From Apostichopus japonicus (lineage: Eukaryota > Echinodermata > Holothuroidea > Aspidochirotida > Stichopodidae), in assembly GCF_037975245.1 (NCBI RefSeq), contig NC_092581.1, forward strand, positions 3,422,001 through 3,486,000: 64,000 nt of DNA, in the 5' to 3' direction. Positions 46,701-61,700 of this stretch are shown piece by piece. The position numbers and the translations under genes were made by a program. The notes below the pieces were generated by a model. The model made no database searches. It was not told the DNA's origin and worked only from the letters and a program-made list of their open reading frames with translations. The stretch's first letter is position 1; every line of letters begins with the position of its first letter.

Positions 46701-49700
46701 AGATTTTCAAATATGCCAGATTTTCAAATATGGTCAGCTTTGGTCAAAATTCTTAAACTATTTTTGCTATCATCCTGGAGGAAATTTACCTCACTGGAAC
46801 ATTCAAACATCTTGTGTGTTCATTTAAAATTTCTGAGGACAATTTTGGAGAGTAAAGACCTCCAGGAAAATGCTTTTTGAAAACTTCTAGCAATAATAGC
46901 ATGCTATAATTTGGGGCCTATACAGACTACCTTTAATTGGGAGCTTAGAATGCAGGCAGTAGCTAGCTTTTGTGGTGAGATGAGGCAGAGCCAAAGTTTC
47001 ATCCACATTTCGAGAGTAAGGGAAATGAAGGTTATATTAATGCTTGCATTGATATGACTTTTTGTGACAATATGAAGGCTCTACCCCCCTGTTATGAATT
47101 CAAATTTTTGCCTGTGGGAGGGGGGGGAGAGAAACAAAATGTCACTAACTTCCAATTTGGTAAGGGGTCTAAAAGGAGATGACTCGTCCCCTTTAAGAAA
47201 TTTTGTTTCAGGAAGGGGGGGTAGACTTTAACTACAGTTGTGTATAGGATTTTGTATGGATGTGTTATAAAATTTAAGTTGTTTAGAATCAAATTTATGG
47301 GGAGTGAAGGAGGAATGTGCTGCCATGCTCCCAGTGGCTATGACCCTGTATATATGAATGATATCATACTTTTACCAATGGCTAATAGTACATGTGGGTA
47401 GGTATCACATATCTCTCTATTAACTCAGATTCATCGGATGTGTTTTCATTAAGTAAGTAAAATTTTATTTCTCCAAAAAGGAAATTTGGTTACTCACACT
47501 ACAAAACAACTACAACGGATATCAAATGTAAATATATAATATGTAAAAATGTGGGTATATACAGATAATACGATAGACAGGATAAGAAAAATCGACATTA
47601 AAGCCGACAATCAAGTTCCATACGACACACAGAAGTTTTTGATCCTCCTTCTATGCATAATATGGCTAATGAAGAAAACCTGAGAAGCAGATCACACCAT
47701 GCTACTAAGACAAGTAACTGATACAGTATATTACATATCATGACTATTTATCCTCTTTTGCCAACTTTTTCTTTGGCTGTCCGTTTTGTCCCCGAACATT
47801 TCATCTCTGTGGGGAGCACTTTGCCCTTCCCTCCCCCTCTGGCTACACCACTGCTAGAATGATGGCCTGATAACCAGTTTGAGTCACTCCAAGATTAATG
47901 TATGTCGTCCAGTTACAGAGTTGTCTTGAAAATTGACAATTCATAATCATGGACGTTAAATATGAATCTAAGAGACTGACTTCTGTCAGCTTGCGGTTTT
48001 GATAAGCCAATGAGGCTTCTTCATGAGTTCCTGCTTGCAGGAGGATCTAAAAAATACTGACCTCTGTGGGGCAAAATGCTTCTTGACACAACACATACAT
48101 ACACGCACGCATACATACATACATAACCCTGTTTGTACAAGCAATCACTCACAAAGACAGTGAGAATTGAGAGTAAATCCTGAATTTGTTATTGATGTGT
48201 ATTGATGTGCATGGTCAGAGTGACAGACCTGTTCGAGCCGTGCAAGACACGGCTCCTGCAGGTAAATTGGAACTTGTTTTTTATCTTTTCCTTTTTAGGA
48301 TGATGAAAAACAGACAATTGAGCAATTTAAAGTAACAAATGAGGTTGAAGAAAAAAGCAGTACAAAAATTTGGAAGCTTTAAGAGAGAAAGGAGCTACTT
48401 AGGAAAATAATGGGAGGTTGTATTGATGTGATATCTGCTGTGAGTCTGTGCTACTCTAAGTGATCCAGGGTTATGACAATACACATGCACAGTTGGAATA
48501 TTGAAATATTAAAGTGAAGGTACTTTGGTTGAACCTTAAAGTTCACTTAGATTTGATTTTAGGTAAAAGGATACACAAGTACTGTTGGGGTCTGTCTTCA
48601 GTCGAGCTCTGATGGAAACAGAATAAGAAAAAAATATTAAGCATATTACAATTATTGATCAAATGAAAAAAGTTGCTTTATATCACAAATTAAAAAAAAT
48701 ATTCAATCAAATCAATTCAACCAATTCATTGAAGTCAGTTCAATCGAACCAGCTCTTCAAACAATTTTACTTTGCAAAATATAACTTTTACTAACTTCAT
48801 CAAAATTTGCGATGAAATAAAATCTTTTGTTACTTTAAATAGTTACGCATTTTTCAAACAGTACAGTCAATGTATTTTGACTTGTTACAAAGCAACACTA
48901 TTTCTGACAAGAACTTTTATCAATCAGCATAAAGAAAGTTAGAAATTTGAACTTTTCTAAATTACTTATTTGATAAAGCAATTTTATTGAGGGCTCATCT
49001 GGAAAGCAGTGCTTCTGCACTGAGCAGGACTACCCTCATTAAAGATGGCAAAAACGAAAAAATCATAAAAAAAATTGAGGTATTCAAGGAAACTCTTGCA
49101 CCTCACATTATTTGGTGACACTCACATGATACTGAGGCGAAGGGCTGAAGGGTATTCTTGCTGGTGTCTGTGCAGTAATGGACGCACTTGGGAAGGGACC
49201 ACCTGGGGCAGCCGATCTCTTGCTTCCAGTTGGTTGGCTGACCTGAAATCATGTAAAATACAGATGATGCAGTCCTAAAATGATGGCTAAAAGCTATTTA
49301 CACTTTGAAAAGATGATAGTTATATCCAAAAGTAATAACACCTACTTTTCTTGAAACATAGAAACAAAAATCACTACACACACTTACTATAGTAAAATGT
49401 TTAACTGTTTTCCATTGTTGTTGATGTGGTATCATGTAGAAAAAAAAACCACACCCCCCTTCCCCCAAAAAACACAACTCTGTCCCTCCTGCCCATGAAA
49501 CAACCCCCTCCCTTCCTACCTCCAAAAAAAAAACAGGCAAAGGTACAGAGCTATCAATAAAATTGCAATACAAGATAGTAAATGCTGCAACCGTTTCTGG
49601 TCTCCATAAAATTGTTAGTAAAGTAATGAAAGTAAAAGCGATGAGTTGTTGTGAAAGATGGGTTTGGTGTTTAGTAGCGAGAAGGGTGAGATTAACCTAC

Positions 49701-52700
49701 AGCTTCGAGGAGAGATTCTACGGTGACACTGTGCTTCACACGAGCAGGAGCCGACTATTAGAGAAGAGAGAGAGACGGAAGGAAGAAGCAAGGGAAGAAC
49801 AAACAGTAACAACAGTGCTAAAAATGAGAAACAAATCTAACAAGTTCACAGGAGTGACAAAGTTTCCAATGTTCTGTGTGTGTATCCTATACATCGCGGG
49901 TTTCCCAATTTGTGAAGACTAGCGCAAAAAGAAACGTGTAATGCCGGTAATCTGACCTAGTTTTGAATGAGGTGTAACAGAAGTGTTAGACACCACCATC
50001 GATCCCAGAAAATACACACACAGCTTGCTACCGTCGGTAATTAGACATTAGTGTACAGTCAGTACATACAGCTGCAGTCAATACCCACAGCACAGTGTAT
50101 AAACAATACAGCAATGGACATCTCAGGTCCAGCTAAAGATAACAAGGTATCACGTTTCATTACTGTCTGCATTTTGTAGCGACACGAACAAAACGTCACT
50201 TGCAAGCAACAGAAAGTTAACTTTTTCAGATGGCCGCACACGGTTTGGGGCGAGTCTTCAATGCCTTTAACTGTTCAGAGAAGGTAACATTCGTTGGAGC
50301 ATGTGGCCGGGTAGGGTGCTCAAAGCTAGAGCCCTTGAGGGCCTACCTGCCCTCTGAGTGCAAGATTATGTTTAAATTGATATTCCTCCCAAGGTTGGAT
50401 TTGGCCTCCCGTGCTAACTATTGGGAAAAACCCCTGCTGTTCTTGCTCAGAACGGTAAAACTGCATGGAGCAATGTCCGATTTCAAAAATAAATGAATTT
50501 ACCCAAACTCTTTCTTTGCAAAGTAGGCTATATGAGTATGTGGGTCAGAGATACAGGCCTTGATATGAAGACCTTGAGGCTTGTTTTGAATGTAAATAAC
50601 ATGAATGTTTATACTGTGTTAGCTTTAGTACAAGAGGTGGTACAATGTCACAAGCACATCCAGCTGCTTTCAAGTACATGTGACATGTAATGCAAGCAAA
50701 GTAATTTTGCTAATAACAATGCAAAAGGGCAACTGCGCCAAATCAACGTTAAACAAAGTCAAATACATAAAAAAGATAAACAAGTTACTAAAAAATACAA
50801 ACGTGGTGACACACGTGCAGATATAGAGATATGAAACGTTCAGTTACATCAAAACAGTGGGATCAGTTTTAATAAAAAGTTTAGTATATTTCATGGGGAG
50901 GGGGAGGGAGGGGGCACACATGGGTTACACACTATATCTGCACAAACCTGCTGTTTTGTCCACACCATATTCTCCAATTTCTTTCATCGCAGCAATAAGT
51001 GAAAACAAAGAACGGCAGAACAGCGAACAAAAAATTAGCGAAAAGAAGGTGCTTTGTTTACATTTTTTTATTATTGAAAAACTGTTTTTTTCCTTCACTT
51101 CTATATATTTGTTTTCTTCACTTATATTTGAACTAATCTTCTCAAAAGATATGCAAAAAGGAATTGGAAAAATAAAAAAAGGTAACAATCCATATATCTT
51201 AAAATTAAATTTAAAAACTTTCTCATCAAATTAGTACTTGTTGCAACTTATTACGTAATTTGAATGAGCAACTACAATTTAAATCACAACTTAGTATCAC
51301 AAGCAACATTATAACAAGTTATTTAACTTACCTTCAAGTCTGAATACTTGTGGTTGGTGGGGTATGTGTTAGGTTTGTGGAAAATGTACAATGTCCTGAA
51401 AATAAAGAGAAATATGTAAAGAGAAAATCATAATTAAATTTATTGACAAATATATTGACGACCTCCACAAGTAAGTGCAATTCCACCAGGGGAGATCAGC
51501 ATTGGGTGTGGCATTATTATCTTCACATCTACAACATCCCGTAACTTTTACTCAAGTAATGTGTAGATCTGCAAAGAGATCACTGCAAAGAGAGAATTTT
51601 CAATTTGGAGCTGGTAGGAATGATTTTCGATATAGCTTTATAAATTTTGATGAAGGGAAAGAAAGGGCTGAATGCTAAATAGAATATGAAGGTATTCTTC
51701 TAGATCAGACTCACTTGAAACATTTACAGAAATCTTCAAAATCCATCCAGATATCTTTCTTCATCGGTTCCAAGTCCTTTCTATCGATGACGATCTCGGG
51801 CTGGGTTTCCCCGTCGGGCAATCCGTCCTCTCCGATTCCTGAACGGGAAACAACATCCGTTGTCATGGAGACAGCATCATCTCCTTCTGTTGGCTTGAGG
51901 GTGGTGTCTGGGATAGGGATAATGATGACAATGATGATGTTGGTATGAGTAGCAGATCGAAAATGAAGGGTGTGGGGTAGTTTTCAAGAAAAAATCCTTT
52001 CCATTGTTTTTATCTTTTTTTATTTCAGACAGCTGGTATAGGAGCCTGGAACGATTGATTCATATATATATATGAAGGGTACGAGAAGTTTTCAAATCTT
52101 ATCTCCTTCATTTATCTAGGTTTAAATGAGTATGATGTGTAAGGAGCATGATGTGTAAGGAGTAAGGAGGTTTAAACGGGTATGTAATTTGTACAAAGTT
52201 GGGGGAAGAAGGGTGTGGGTTGAAATTCTTAGGAAGCACATAGGAGCACGGTGCCTTATAAACAAAGCCAAGGGAAGAAAGGTATGAGCTGGTATTCAAA
52301 TGTTACCTCATATTATATGAGGGGAGCATGGTACAATGAAAACAAAGCTGAAAGGGGGGATTTGAGGTACTGTTCAAGTACCCACCCCCCCCCCATGGGT
52401 TTTAAATGAACATGGTGCAATGAGAAAAAAACTGCAAGATACAGAACAAACATATCCTAGTAAGGCATTATTGTCCAAATTTACTACTTTTTTAATCTTA
52501 TTTTGATTGAAAAACATTTCGATAGCACTGATTTTGTTTTCTTTCATATTTTATATTTTGCTACTCAGGCAAAATGAGATCATTTCAAGGAAAGAAAATG
52601 GTTTTATGTCATATACATGGATCACTTTAAATATGCATCTACATACTGTATGATAGATTTTAACTGTATGATACTGTAAAGGGTTACCAAAATAAGAGAG

Positions 52701-55700
52701 GGTAATGGAACTGAATAGGAGGATGTGAGAGATGAAAGGATGGAGCCAACAGAAGAAAAAGAAGAAGAAGACAAGGAAGAAGAGAACATTCCTACATATG
52801 AAATGACATGCATCTCTGACCCCATCTCTGACCCCTAACCTTACCTTTTCTCAACAGTGACCCAACTACCCATCACAAAAAATATATATATAAATATATA
52901 AAGTTAGCCATGAAAGGGAATTGGTAAGATGACCCATGCAGTGTATGCAATTGTCATGTATCACCAAAATATGAACTAAGCTACTATGTACAAGTATGGT
53001 ATGACAATCAGCACAAGACACAACATATAACATTTCCCTGCTTCCCCCACTTTCAGAGTAAAAATTATTTCACAACTTTTTCAACATCTTCCACGATCGA
53101 CGGTTAAAACTTTTGTCAGTCTTTTTGACGACTAGATTCAGTCTGATGGTCCCTGGATTGGCTCTAGGCAAACGTTCCCTGATATTATTTCAATTATTCA
53201 ATATGTGAAGATTAATATGATCCCACACATTTCCCTACCACCCTTACCCCCTTCCCCTTCCAACTCCCTACCCTCAGCTTTTACCATCAAACGTAAGTAC
53301 TCCTCTCACATTTCATGAAATGTCCAGGTTTGTAAGATCACCAGAAGCCAGAACACAGACAGATAGAAAGACAGACAGACTGAAGGCAAAGTGTAAACAT
53401 TTACTCCAAAGAGTTACCACAGTAAACCACTGTACACATCAATGCAGTCAGAAACGACCCACAGCGTGGCAAAAGAAGACTGTTCCCTCCTTCATTGTCC
53501 CTTACCTTTATTCCCCTTCTCGACGTCTTTCTCCTTAGCTTCACCTTTTCCTTTACCCTTGCCCCCTTCTGCAGATTTATCCACTAGTAGTGCACCACCC
53601 TTTCCCTTCTTAGCTGATTTCTTTGGTGCTGGGCTGGCGCTTTTATCCTAAATATCAAATTAAAAATAAAAATTTCAATAAAATATTTCATGACATGGCA
53701 CAATTATTTTATGAAAATAAACTTTAATACGATAAATTAGTATAATTTTGACGAAGACAAATGAATTTCTTAAAAGGGTTACAAGAAAGCATGTACCTAT
53801 GACACAAATAAAGCATCTGATATGAAATAACACTTTCTTTTTAAATAAATGAATAATTAAATAAAACAATGGTATTTATAGGAATGCTCTCATTCGTCAT
53901 ACTTGTTTAAAGTTTGGAAGCCAATGTGATCAAAAGGCCCACCCATAGACTTGAACTGGAAGGTCTTCACACTGGTACCTTGCCTAGGATGAAAAAACAG
54001 CAATGGGGAGGGAGGGGAGGGGGGAGTAAGGAGAGGGGGCCTTAGAGTGACTATTGTATTGAAATATTTACACGAAAAGAAACTACTTTCTTAGGTATTT
54101 ACACATCTCCTTTCCACATCCCCTCCCCTCCCCTTCCATTACTATTTGATTAGACAAATAAGAAGGGAAGAAATTCACTGCCACTACTTTCTGGTTACAA
54201 ACATTTATTCATACCTCAGCCTTATCAGATTTCTCCGATTTGCCAGCACTCTTTTCACGTTTGGATTGTGCCGACTTGCGTCTTTCTCTAGGAGATGAAT
54301 TAGCGGTAACTGGCGGCGATAATAAATCCAACGGTTTCTGTTACGAAAAGAAAAGAGACAATTCGTGAGGGTCACCTGAGATATGGGTACATGCACATTT
54401 GGGTTCAAAGTATCATTTAAAAAACACACCAGCTCGCAGTTTGAAAAGAAATGTCGAAATCAGTGGTTAGACATGAAATATATCTTGCAAGCAGCAGCGA
54501 ATTTTTTTTTTGGTATCCAGTCCACAGACGGTGACAGTTAAGTTTGTTTTAACTCTCTTATTTCTTGATATATTACGTAATTTTTTCTCTCATGATGGCC
54601 TTACGATTGCACTTTGCACATCTGTAGTCTAGATGATTGCTGCTTCAGAATTTGTTCAAAAGTCGAGCAGAAAAGTTTTGTTACATAATGTAATGACAAC
54701 ATGTTACACACCCCCCTCCTTTAATATCGCTCACCTGAGTCTCCATAGATTCCTTCGGTACCTCATCGGTTTTCTCTTTGTCTTCCTCTTCTGCCTCATT
54801 TGCATTTTCGTCCACTTCAGAAATTTCGTTCATCACCGCAGTGCTTGGTCTAGACCCTCCTCTTGAAAGCGAGGATTTGGGTCTTTTACTGGGAAGATTA
54901 GTCAAAGGTCATTAAACAATGAATAAAGTTACACAATGTTTCAACAATGGAACATGTTATGAAACCTAAATCAGAATGCAGAATTTTTTGAAATTGCAAT
55001 TTCGAGAGACCTTGCCTTTCCTTTATCTAACATTTATATTTTAAAGGTACATTAATGACGGTACTAAATACACCACATTTTCAGACATGGGGAAAACTAA
55101 TTAGACATTTTAAAACATCTAAATGACATTTAAACAATTCAAAGGTATGTATTTTAACTCCTTATTGAAGTTTGAAGATCCATTATTTAATTTTGGGGCA
55201 TAAGTTGAATGATACAGATTATCTTCTTAGGTCATTAAATTTCTCACATAAAATATGCTATAATGGCTAAAATTGGTAATGGCAAAAGAGTCTTTTAGAC
55301 CTCTTTTATGACCACTCTGAGAGAAATTTTAATTACTGGGACATTTAAGGAGACCTCATTCTACTCAACATTTTGAAACTATTTCGAGGGTGGAGGGGGG
55401 AGGGGGAAGGGGTTCTGAACCTCCTAGAAGGTAATTCTACAAAGTTTTAGCAATTATAAGCATAGTTCAAATTTAATCTGGTAAGATGACCTAGGTAATC
55501 ATACTTACGTTTCAGTGGGTATTGGTATCGGGCTGACTTTGTAGTTCACGTAGGGGGACGTGAGCTCAATGAACTGCTCTGGTTTCTTCACCTCTGATTC
55601 TGAAGGTAAAAGGATGTTTGCTCTTATTGTTAATGTATGATACTTATAAAGTAAATAGTACACTGATACAGTATATGTGGTATAGTATACTTATATAGTA

Positions 55701-58700
55701 TTGAATACTTATATAATATACTTATTAGTATACCTGTATAGTACACAATATACCAATATAGTATACATATGCAGTATACTTATATAGTATAGAATATACT
55801 CATACAGTATACCAATGATTCAGGGTTGTTATAAAGTTTGAAAGGTTGTCATGTTGTTAACAAGAAATATCCTTTGTGTAAACAGATTTTATCATAAGCT
55901 ATATATCAATAGCTTATGATAAAATCTGTTTACACAAAGGATATTTCTTGTTAATAACATGACAACCTTTCAAACTTTATAACAACCCTGAATCATTCAA
56001 ATTGTGTTTCAAAACAGAGAATTAAATGATTTTATCCGATGAAACTCACCAGAAGGTTCATCGGTAGGGGTGGTTTTCTTTTTCCTCGGTCTGATCAACT
56101 TCCAGTTTGGAATCACGGGCGGAGGAGTGGGCGCAACCAGTGGACAGGAGCGGGTTTGAGTGAGCAACAGAGGGTGAGGGTACACGTGGGAGAGGCCAGC
56201 TTGACGGAGTCTCTCTGAGGCATCAGCCTGCAAAAATGACAAAATGGGATACATTTAGAGAAAATTTTATTTTATTTTCATGTTTAACAATCAATTTTAA
56301 GTTATGACATTTCTGTAAGGTGAACCATTAATTTGGATAAATTTAACATGATTACTTACATTGCATTAATTTGGATAAATTTAATAATAAAATGTTTTGT
56401 ATGTAAAAGCTTCATTTTTACAAAATAACTGATGTCACATGGAGTAATTTCATTTCATTTCTTGTGTTTTTCAGTGACCGTAACTTTCTTCAAAAATTTT
56501 GGTCCAAGGATGATGGCTTGTCCAGGAAGCTAACTTTTTTTCAAGAGTGCAAATGTTTCTTGTCATGGACTAAGCTAACTTATCAAAGGGTGAAAACTAA
56601 CCTCATTTAAATTAGATTGTGCTGAAAACAAAGAGAGATCCATTAATGCTGAGAAACAGTTTTGAAATTACATTTGAAGCAACTGGTCATACATTAATAT
56701 TTCTCCGGAATCCCCCTCCCCTCCCATTCCCTTGAAATGTACTCACCATTTCTCCGAGAACCGAGACCCTCACAGGAACTTTAGGAGGATGAACATAACT
56801 AACGAATACTGCGACCTGTGGGTGATCCGGTATGGGGGGAGGGGGTGCTTCTTTATCTATGAAAGCAAAATGTTGTAACAATGTGTGAAGATTTAACAAC
56901 GAAATGCTGACCCTTCACCCTTTTTGGCCATGAAAGAGAGGAAATATTAACGATATATTCCGAGGAACATGTTATTGTACTCTTTGACACAATTTGCTGT
57001 GATTTTGACGGACCTTCAGAGTCTGCAATTAACTGTTGTAAGGGTATCTGACGACAGGGAATATATTTTAAATATAAAAAAAAAGGAAACTATAACTTAA
57101 CGATGTAAGTCATACATATACATTTTGCTTTTAGTGACTTGTTGACATTTTACCAAGTTGTCTTAATAAGCCATTTTGCAGTACACTAGTCATAACATGC
57201 CTAATTAAAATTCTTTGGAAATAACAAGCTTTCACCCTCCTGAAATTTAATTCAACCTAAGGTTCCGGTTTTCGACACCTTTCTGTTTTGATTTTTAATG
57301 AAAAAAAATACTGGCAGTTCCTAAACTGATGGCTTTTCTTTTAAACTCTTACAACTTGAAAAACTTACAACATTTTCAAGTCCTTAGCTCTTTGAAATTC
57401 AATAATACTTCTGTTATGATAACATTTTTGGAGGCTTTATTCTAGTCTAGGCTTAGATGACCTTTGACATGCAAGTAAGAAAGAAATCAAATGCAGAACA
57501 TAACAATTTCAATATAAAAAACAAACAGGTGTTAGTGTCAAGATGAGTAGAGTAATGTCCATGCATCATGCAATAAAAGTTCTCTACAAAAAGAATTAAA
57601 ATAAATAAATAAATGAAACATATAATTATTTTAATAAATACCAATTTAAGCCTGAACAACCAATCTCAATGAAATCAGACAGTGTTACGATACACCCCCT
57701 GGCATCCCCCAACATCACTTTTCAAATATAAACACCAAATTAGTCATGGCAATCAACCAATCAAACTAAAGATTTATTGAAATGTAACACAGAAAGGAAG
57801 AGAAACAATCAATAAATGAAGAAAAGAAAATCACACATGCAAATTATTTTGTTATTTTCACCAGAGCATTGACAGCAGAATTATTGCCCAGATATCTGAA
57901 AATTTGTTCCTTTTCACAAAGCGATTTCAAGAACAAACAAATAACATCCACATGCAAACTAAGCATGCCGGAGCTAGTGAAAGCAAAGTTGTAAAACAAT
58001 GTCACATCATGCATCATGCAAATTCATGTCACCAAACATGCATATTCATGCTTCTTTTGTCATGTGACTACATGCTGTGACAAACCTATTGGTGATTCAG
58101 GATCTGGGGATACTGGTGAAAGGGTTACCATGGAAATGAATTTTAAAATTAAAATTAAAATTAAATTAAATGTCCATTCCAAAGTAAGTGGGTTGAGTGC
58201 AAAAAAAGACATAAAAACAATAAATAGGCTTGATAAAACAATTGTGCAGAAAACATAACAAGGTATGCATTTCAATGTTAACAACTTCTATTATGGAGAA
58301 TTAAGGAATACAACAAATAGTGCCTACAGGTTAATTAGGGTGCAAGACATTCGACAAATGCATGTTCTTCATTTACAAGGGCTTAAACAAGTACCTAAAT
58401 ATTGTAAAATCAAAGCCATTGCAATTTTTTTTTTAATTTTCATGCAAATAAAAGAAAGACATATTAATTTGATTCTGTGATATCTAAAAACAAAAACTTT
58501 AAAATAAAGGTTTTCGACATAAAAAAACATTCTCCTACACCAGAAGAGAAAGTAACAAAATAAATTTTTTAACAGCATTCGTTTCACAACCGTGCCTGTA
58601 TCTTAACTCTAAATTTTGGATAATTTTGAGGACTTCAGAGCAAATCATCTTGGAAATTTCACTCTGGGAACTGCTCTAACTAAACTCTGATATGGGGCAC

Positions 58701-61700
58701 TTCACATTCCTTATGAAAGATTAAAGCAAGACAAGAATTACTTACGTTTATCTTTATCTTTGTCTTTGTCCTTCTTCTTGTCTTCCTTGTGATGACTTCC
58801 ATCTTTTCCACCTTTTCCTTCTTTGTCTCCTTTTTCAGCTGAAAAAAAATTAACACATTTTGATTTCATTTTACATTTTTGAGTTCCTTACCGGTAGTAA
58901 GATTGCCTGCCTTTTAACTTTCACAAGCTAGTCCAAGACCAAATCATTTGATTTCTTTCTTATCACTATCCATAAGTCTGGAATGCAATGCACAGCATTT
59001 CCAGAAAACCCGGAATACTTCCTCCAAATTGTTTGTCAAAATTGTGAAATTATGCTCAAAGTTGCTAAATAAGTATCAAACCTACCTTCCTAGAGAATGC
59101 GTTATGACAATTAAATGGCCGAGTCAAGAAAAAATACTGATTTTTTTTAGAAAATGGAGGACTTTCTGAAGTCTAAGGTGAGCACAAATGAATTTTGAGA
59201 GGATGGCACTTACAAACTTCATCAAAGATGAAACATGAGAGGCCACTATTAAATTTTCTGGCATAATGATTACAATGGAAAATACCATACCAAGGCCAAA
59301 AAACTTTTCTTTAATTTTTCAATAATTTAGCAAGGTTTACTTCCTTGGAATACAGATTATGTTCCTGTGTGATGCTGATGTTACTGTGTATGCCTCTTAT
59401 CAGGAATCTTGAAGCTTGAAGTCCAACCCCACATCCCCCCACCCCCCCCCCCGAGTCCTACTCAGCTCTGTAATGTTCACTCACATTTACTCTCTCTGTC
59501 CTTCTCCTTGCCTACTTTCTCGTCCTTCTTGGAATCTTTCGACGAAGTCGAATCGTCCTGTTTGCCATCTGCCTTGCTCCCGTTGTCTGTTTTCCCTTCT
59601 GCATTCTCTCCGACCATCTCGGGCAGCTTAAACTCCGGTAAGAGCTCCTTGACTAAGTTCCAAACTTTCTCCAAGTGTCCATATCTGTCACAAAACAAGA
59701 TGTATTTTCATATGGAATGATCAACAAAGTAACCATTTATAGACTACCAGGACAAAAACATATCATGAAGCCATCGATGTTTAACATTCCTGCCAGAGGC
59801 TACACATATCTGCATGCTATTTCTTTAACTTGGTTTCATTTTAAAATTAATATCTTCATTCATAGGTAGAGTGAAATTAGCCATTTATTCTATGTGTATT
59901 TATTCTCTATATTTGTGAGTAAAAAGAACATAATAAAGAAATATCATAATTCTTTTACAGTTATGCCTAACAGACTTAAAACCCAATTATGCGTACAACT
60001 GCGCGACTACAAGTACAATTCTCCTCGGTGTCTGTACAGAGTACATAGCTCTATGCTCTAGTTCTAGAGTACACATACTAAATTGTGTACTACTCTAGAA
60101 CCTAGATTAGATTTCCAAAATGATCAGAGTACCAGCAGGAGTAGAGATCCATGTGGGATGATTATGAGTACAGGCCACTATGTCATTGATTATGCTAGAA
60201 TAAGCTAGAATACGCTAGAATGAAAATCTGGATAACTGTCTCATTTCAAGTCTGTTACAAGTGATGCCAACACAAGTATGTACATATAAAATTTGGTACA
60301 TGCTGTGAGGTATACCTAATAAAATTATTGCAGGCTATTTTAACGATTGTCCCCAGACGACCAATCTTTCTGTCTGACAACCAATATCTGCATTGGAGCA
60401 TTGTCTGGCTTATTGATAATTGTTGCTAACATTAAATTCAGATTGCTTTGTGACCCCTAAACAGGTAAAAATAATAATTTGCTATCTCATTTGGAGGTAT
60501 CTAATAATTAAATGTAAAATAATAAGTGGTTGGCCTATATAGCATTCACCAGAATGGGAGTTTTACTGGTCGTTCTTTGTTATTTTGCTACATTTTTGGG
60601 GGCACAAGCAAATTTTATGGGCGGAAAAACAAAAACTAATGCCTGAAATCCGGAAAAAAAGTCTTAAAAAGATTTGCCCTGAATTGGTAATCAGGTTTTC
60701 TAGATCATCGTTAAGTACTAACACCACAGATATTGCACGTCTCCTTCAAATCGGTTGCCTAAGTCTAAATTAATACCACAATCAATAGAAATGAATATTA
60801 AAACTTGCTTTGACAAATTTTCCACTGCAATTTAAAAGTAAGTGTTCATTCAGCTTTTAATATGTAAGAGCATTTTTAAATTTAAATCTGCAGCACTACT
60901 AAATAACAAGACAACACAATTTTGTATTTTGCATGTTATGATAAAAGGAGCGCATCGAACCATGCTAAGCATAAAACTAATATAAAACATGAGTGATAAA
61001 ATAAAGAAATAAAGAAATGCCAAAATAGGAACCCCCCCCCCAAAAAAAAAATGGAACAGCAAGTAAACTGAATTCACATTGGCTTGAAATATTCAAGCTC
61101 AAAGCAAAGATTGACAAACTTGACTTGAATGAACAAAAGGGTTTTAAGCAGATCAATAAAAATAAAAAAAGTGGATGGCAATTTCATTATTGATAAAACA
61201 CAATATAGGATGTGGGGTTGGAAAAGGGGTGAAAGTGAAAAATGTTATAACATTCTGAATGGCTATATGCTAAAATGTTGTTACACAAATACATATACAT
61301 ATATAGGTGAATGTAAGAGACCATATCAAGGTAGGTTAACAGTTGTTGAGAATGAAGCTGGCAATAAAGGCAGGTTGTGAATTGGCTACATTGTTTTCTG
61401 ATGTACAGTTAGTCCACTGAAGACATATTGACCAATCGTGCGAGTCTGATGTGACATATATATTTAGATAAACTATGTGCATGCAAGTTAGGTAGCACTT
61501 GCAACTGTGACATTGGTACCTACATACTATATGTAACTTGTATTATAACTGGAATATGCAGTACTCTACGTTCAAGGAACGTTGCACTAAAGTTATACTC
61601 TGTCATAAACTTCTCCAACCATGCATACTTCACTACCACATTATTGGTTAACCACAATACATACTGCTGTGTGAGTGTGTAATTCTACACAACCCTTATT

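Noticed and set aside
46462-50241. Near-identical short minus-strand ORFs (MKRDTLLSLAGPEM-type) at several places
   Set aside because: All come from the MITE family 1 copies; the repetition reflects the transposon, not a gene family.
55041-55500. Third copy of MITE family 2
   Set aside because: It starts TTAAAGGTAC and shares a few phrases (AGTTTTAGCAATTATA), but the right end and TTAA are not found; too diverged to call.
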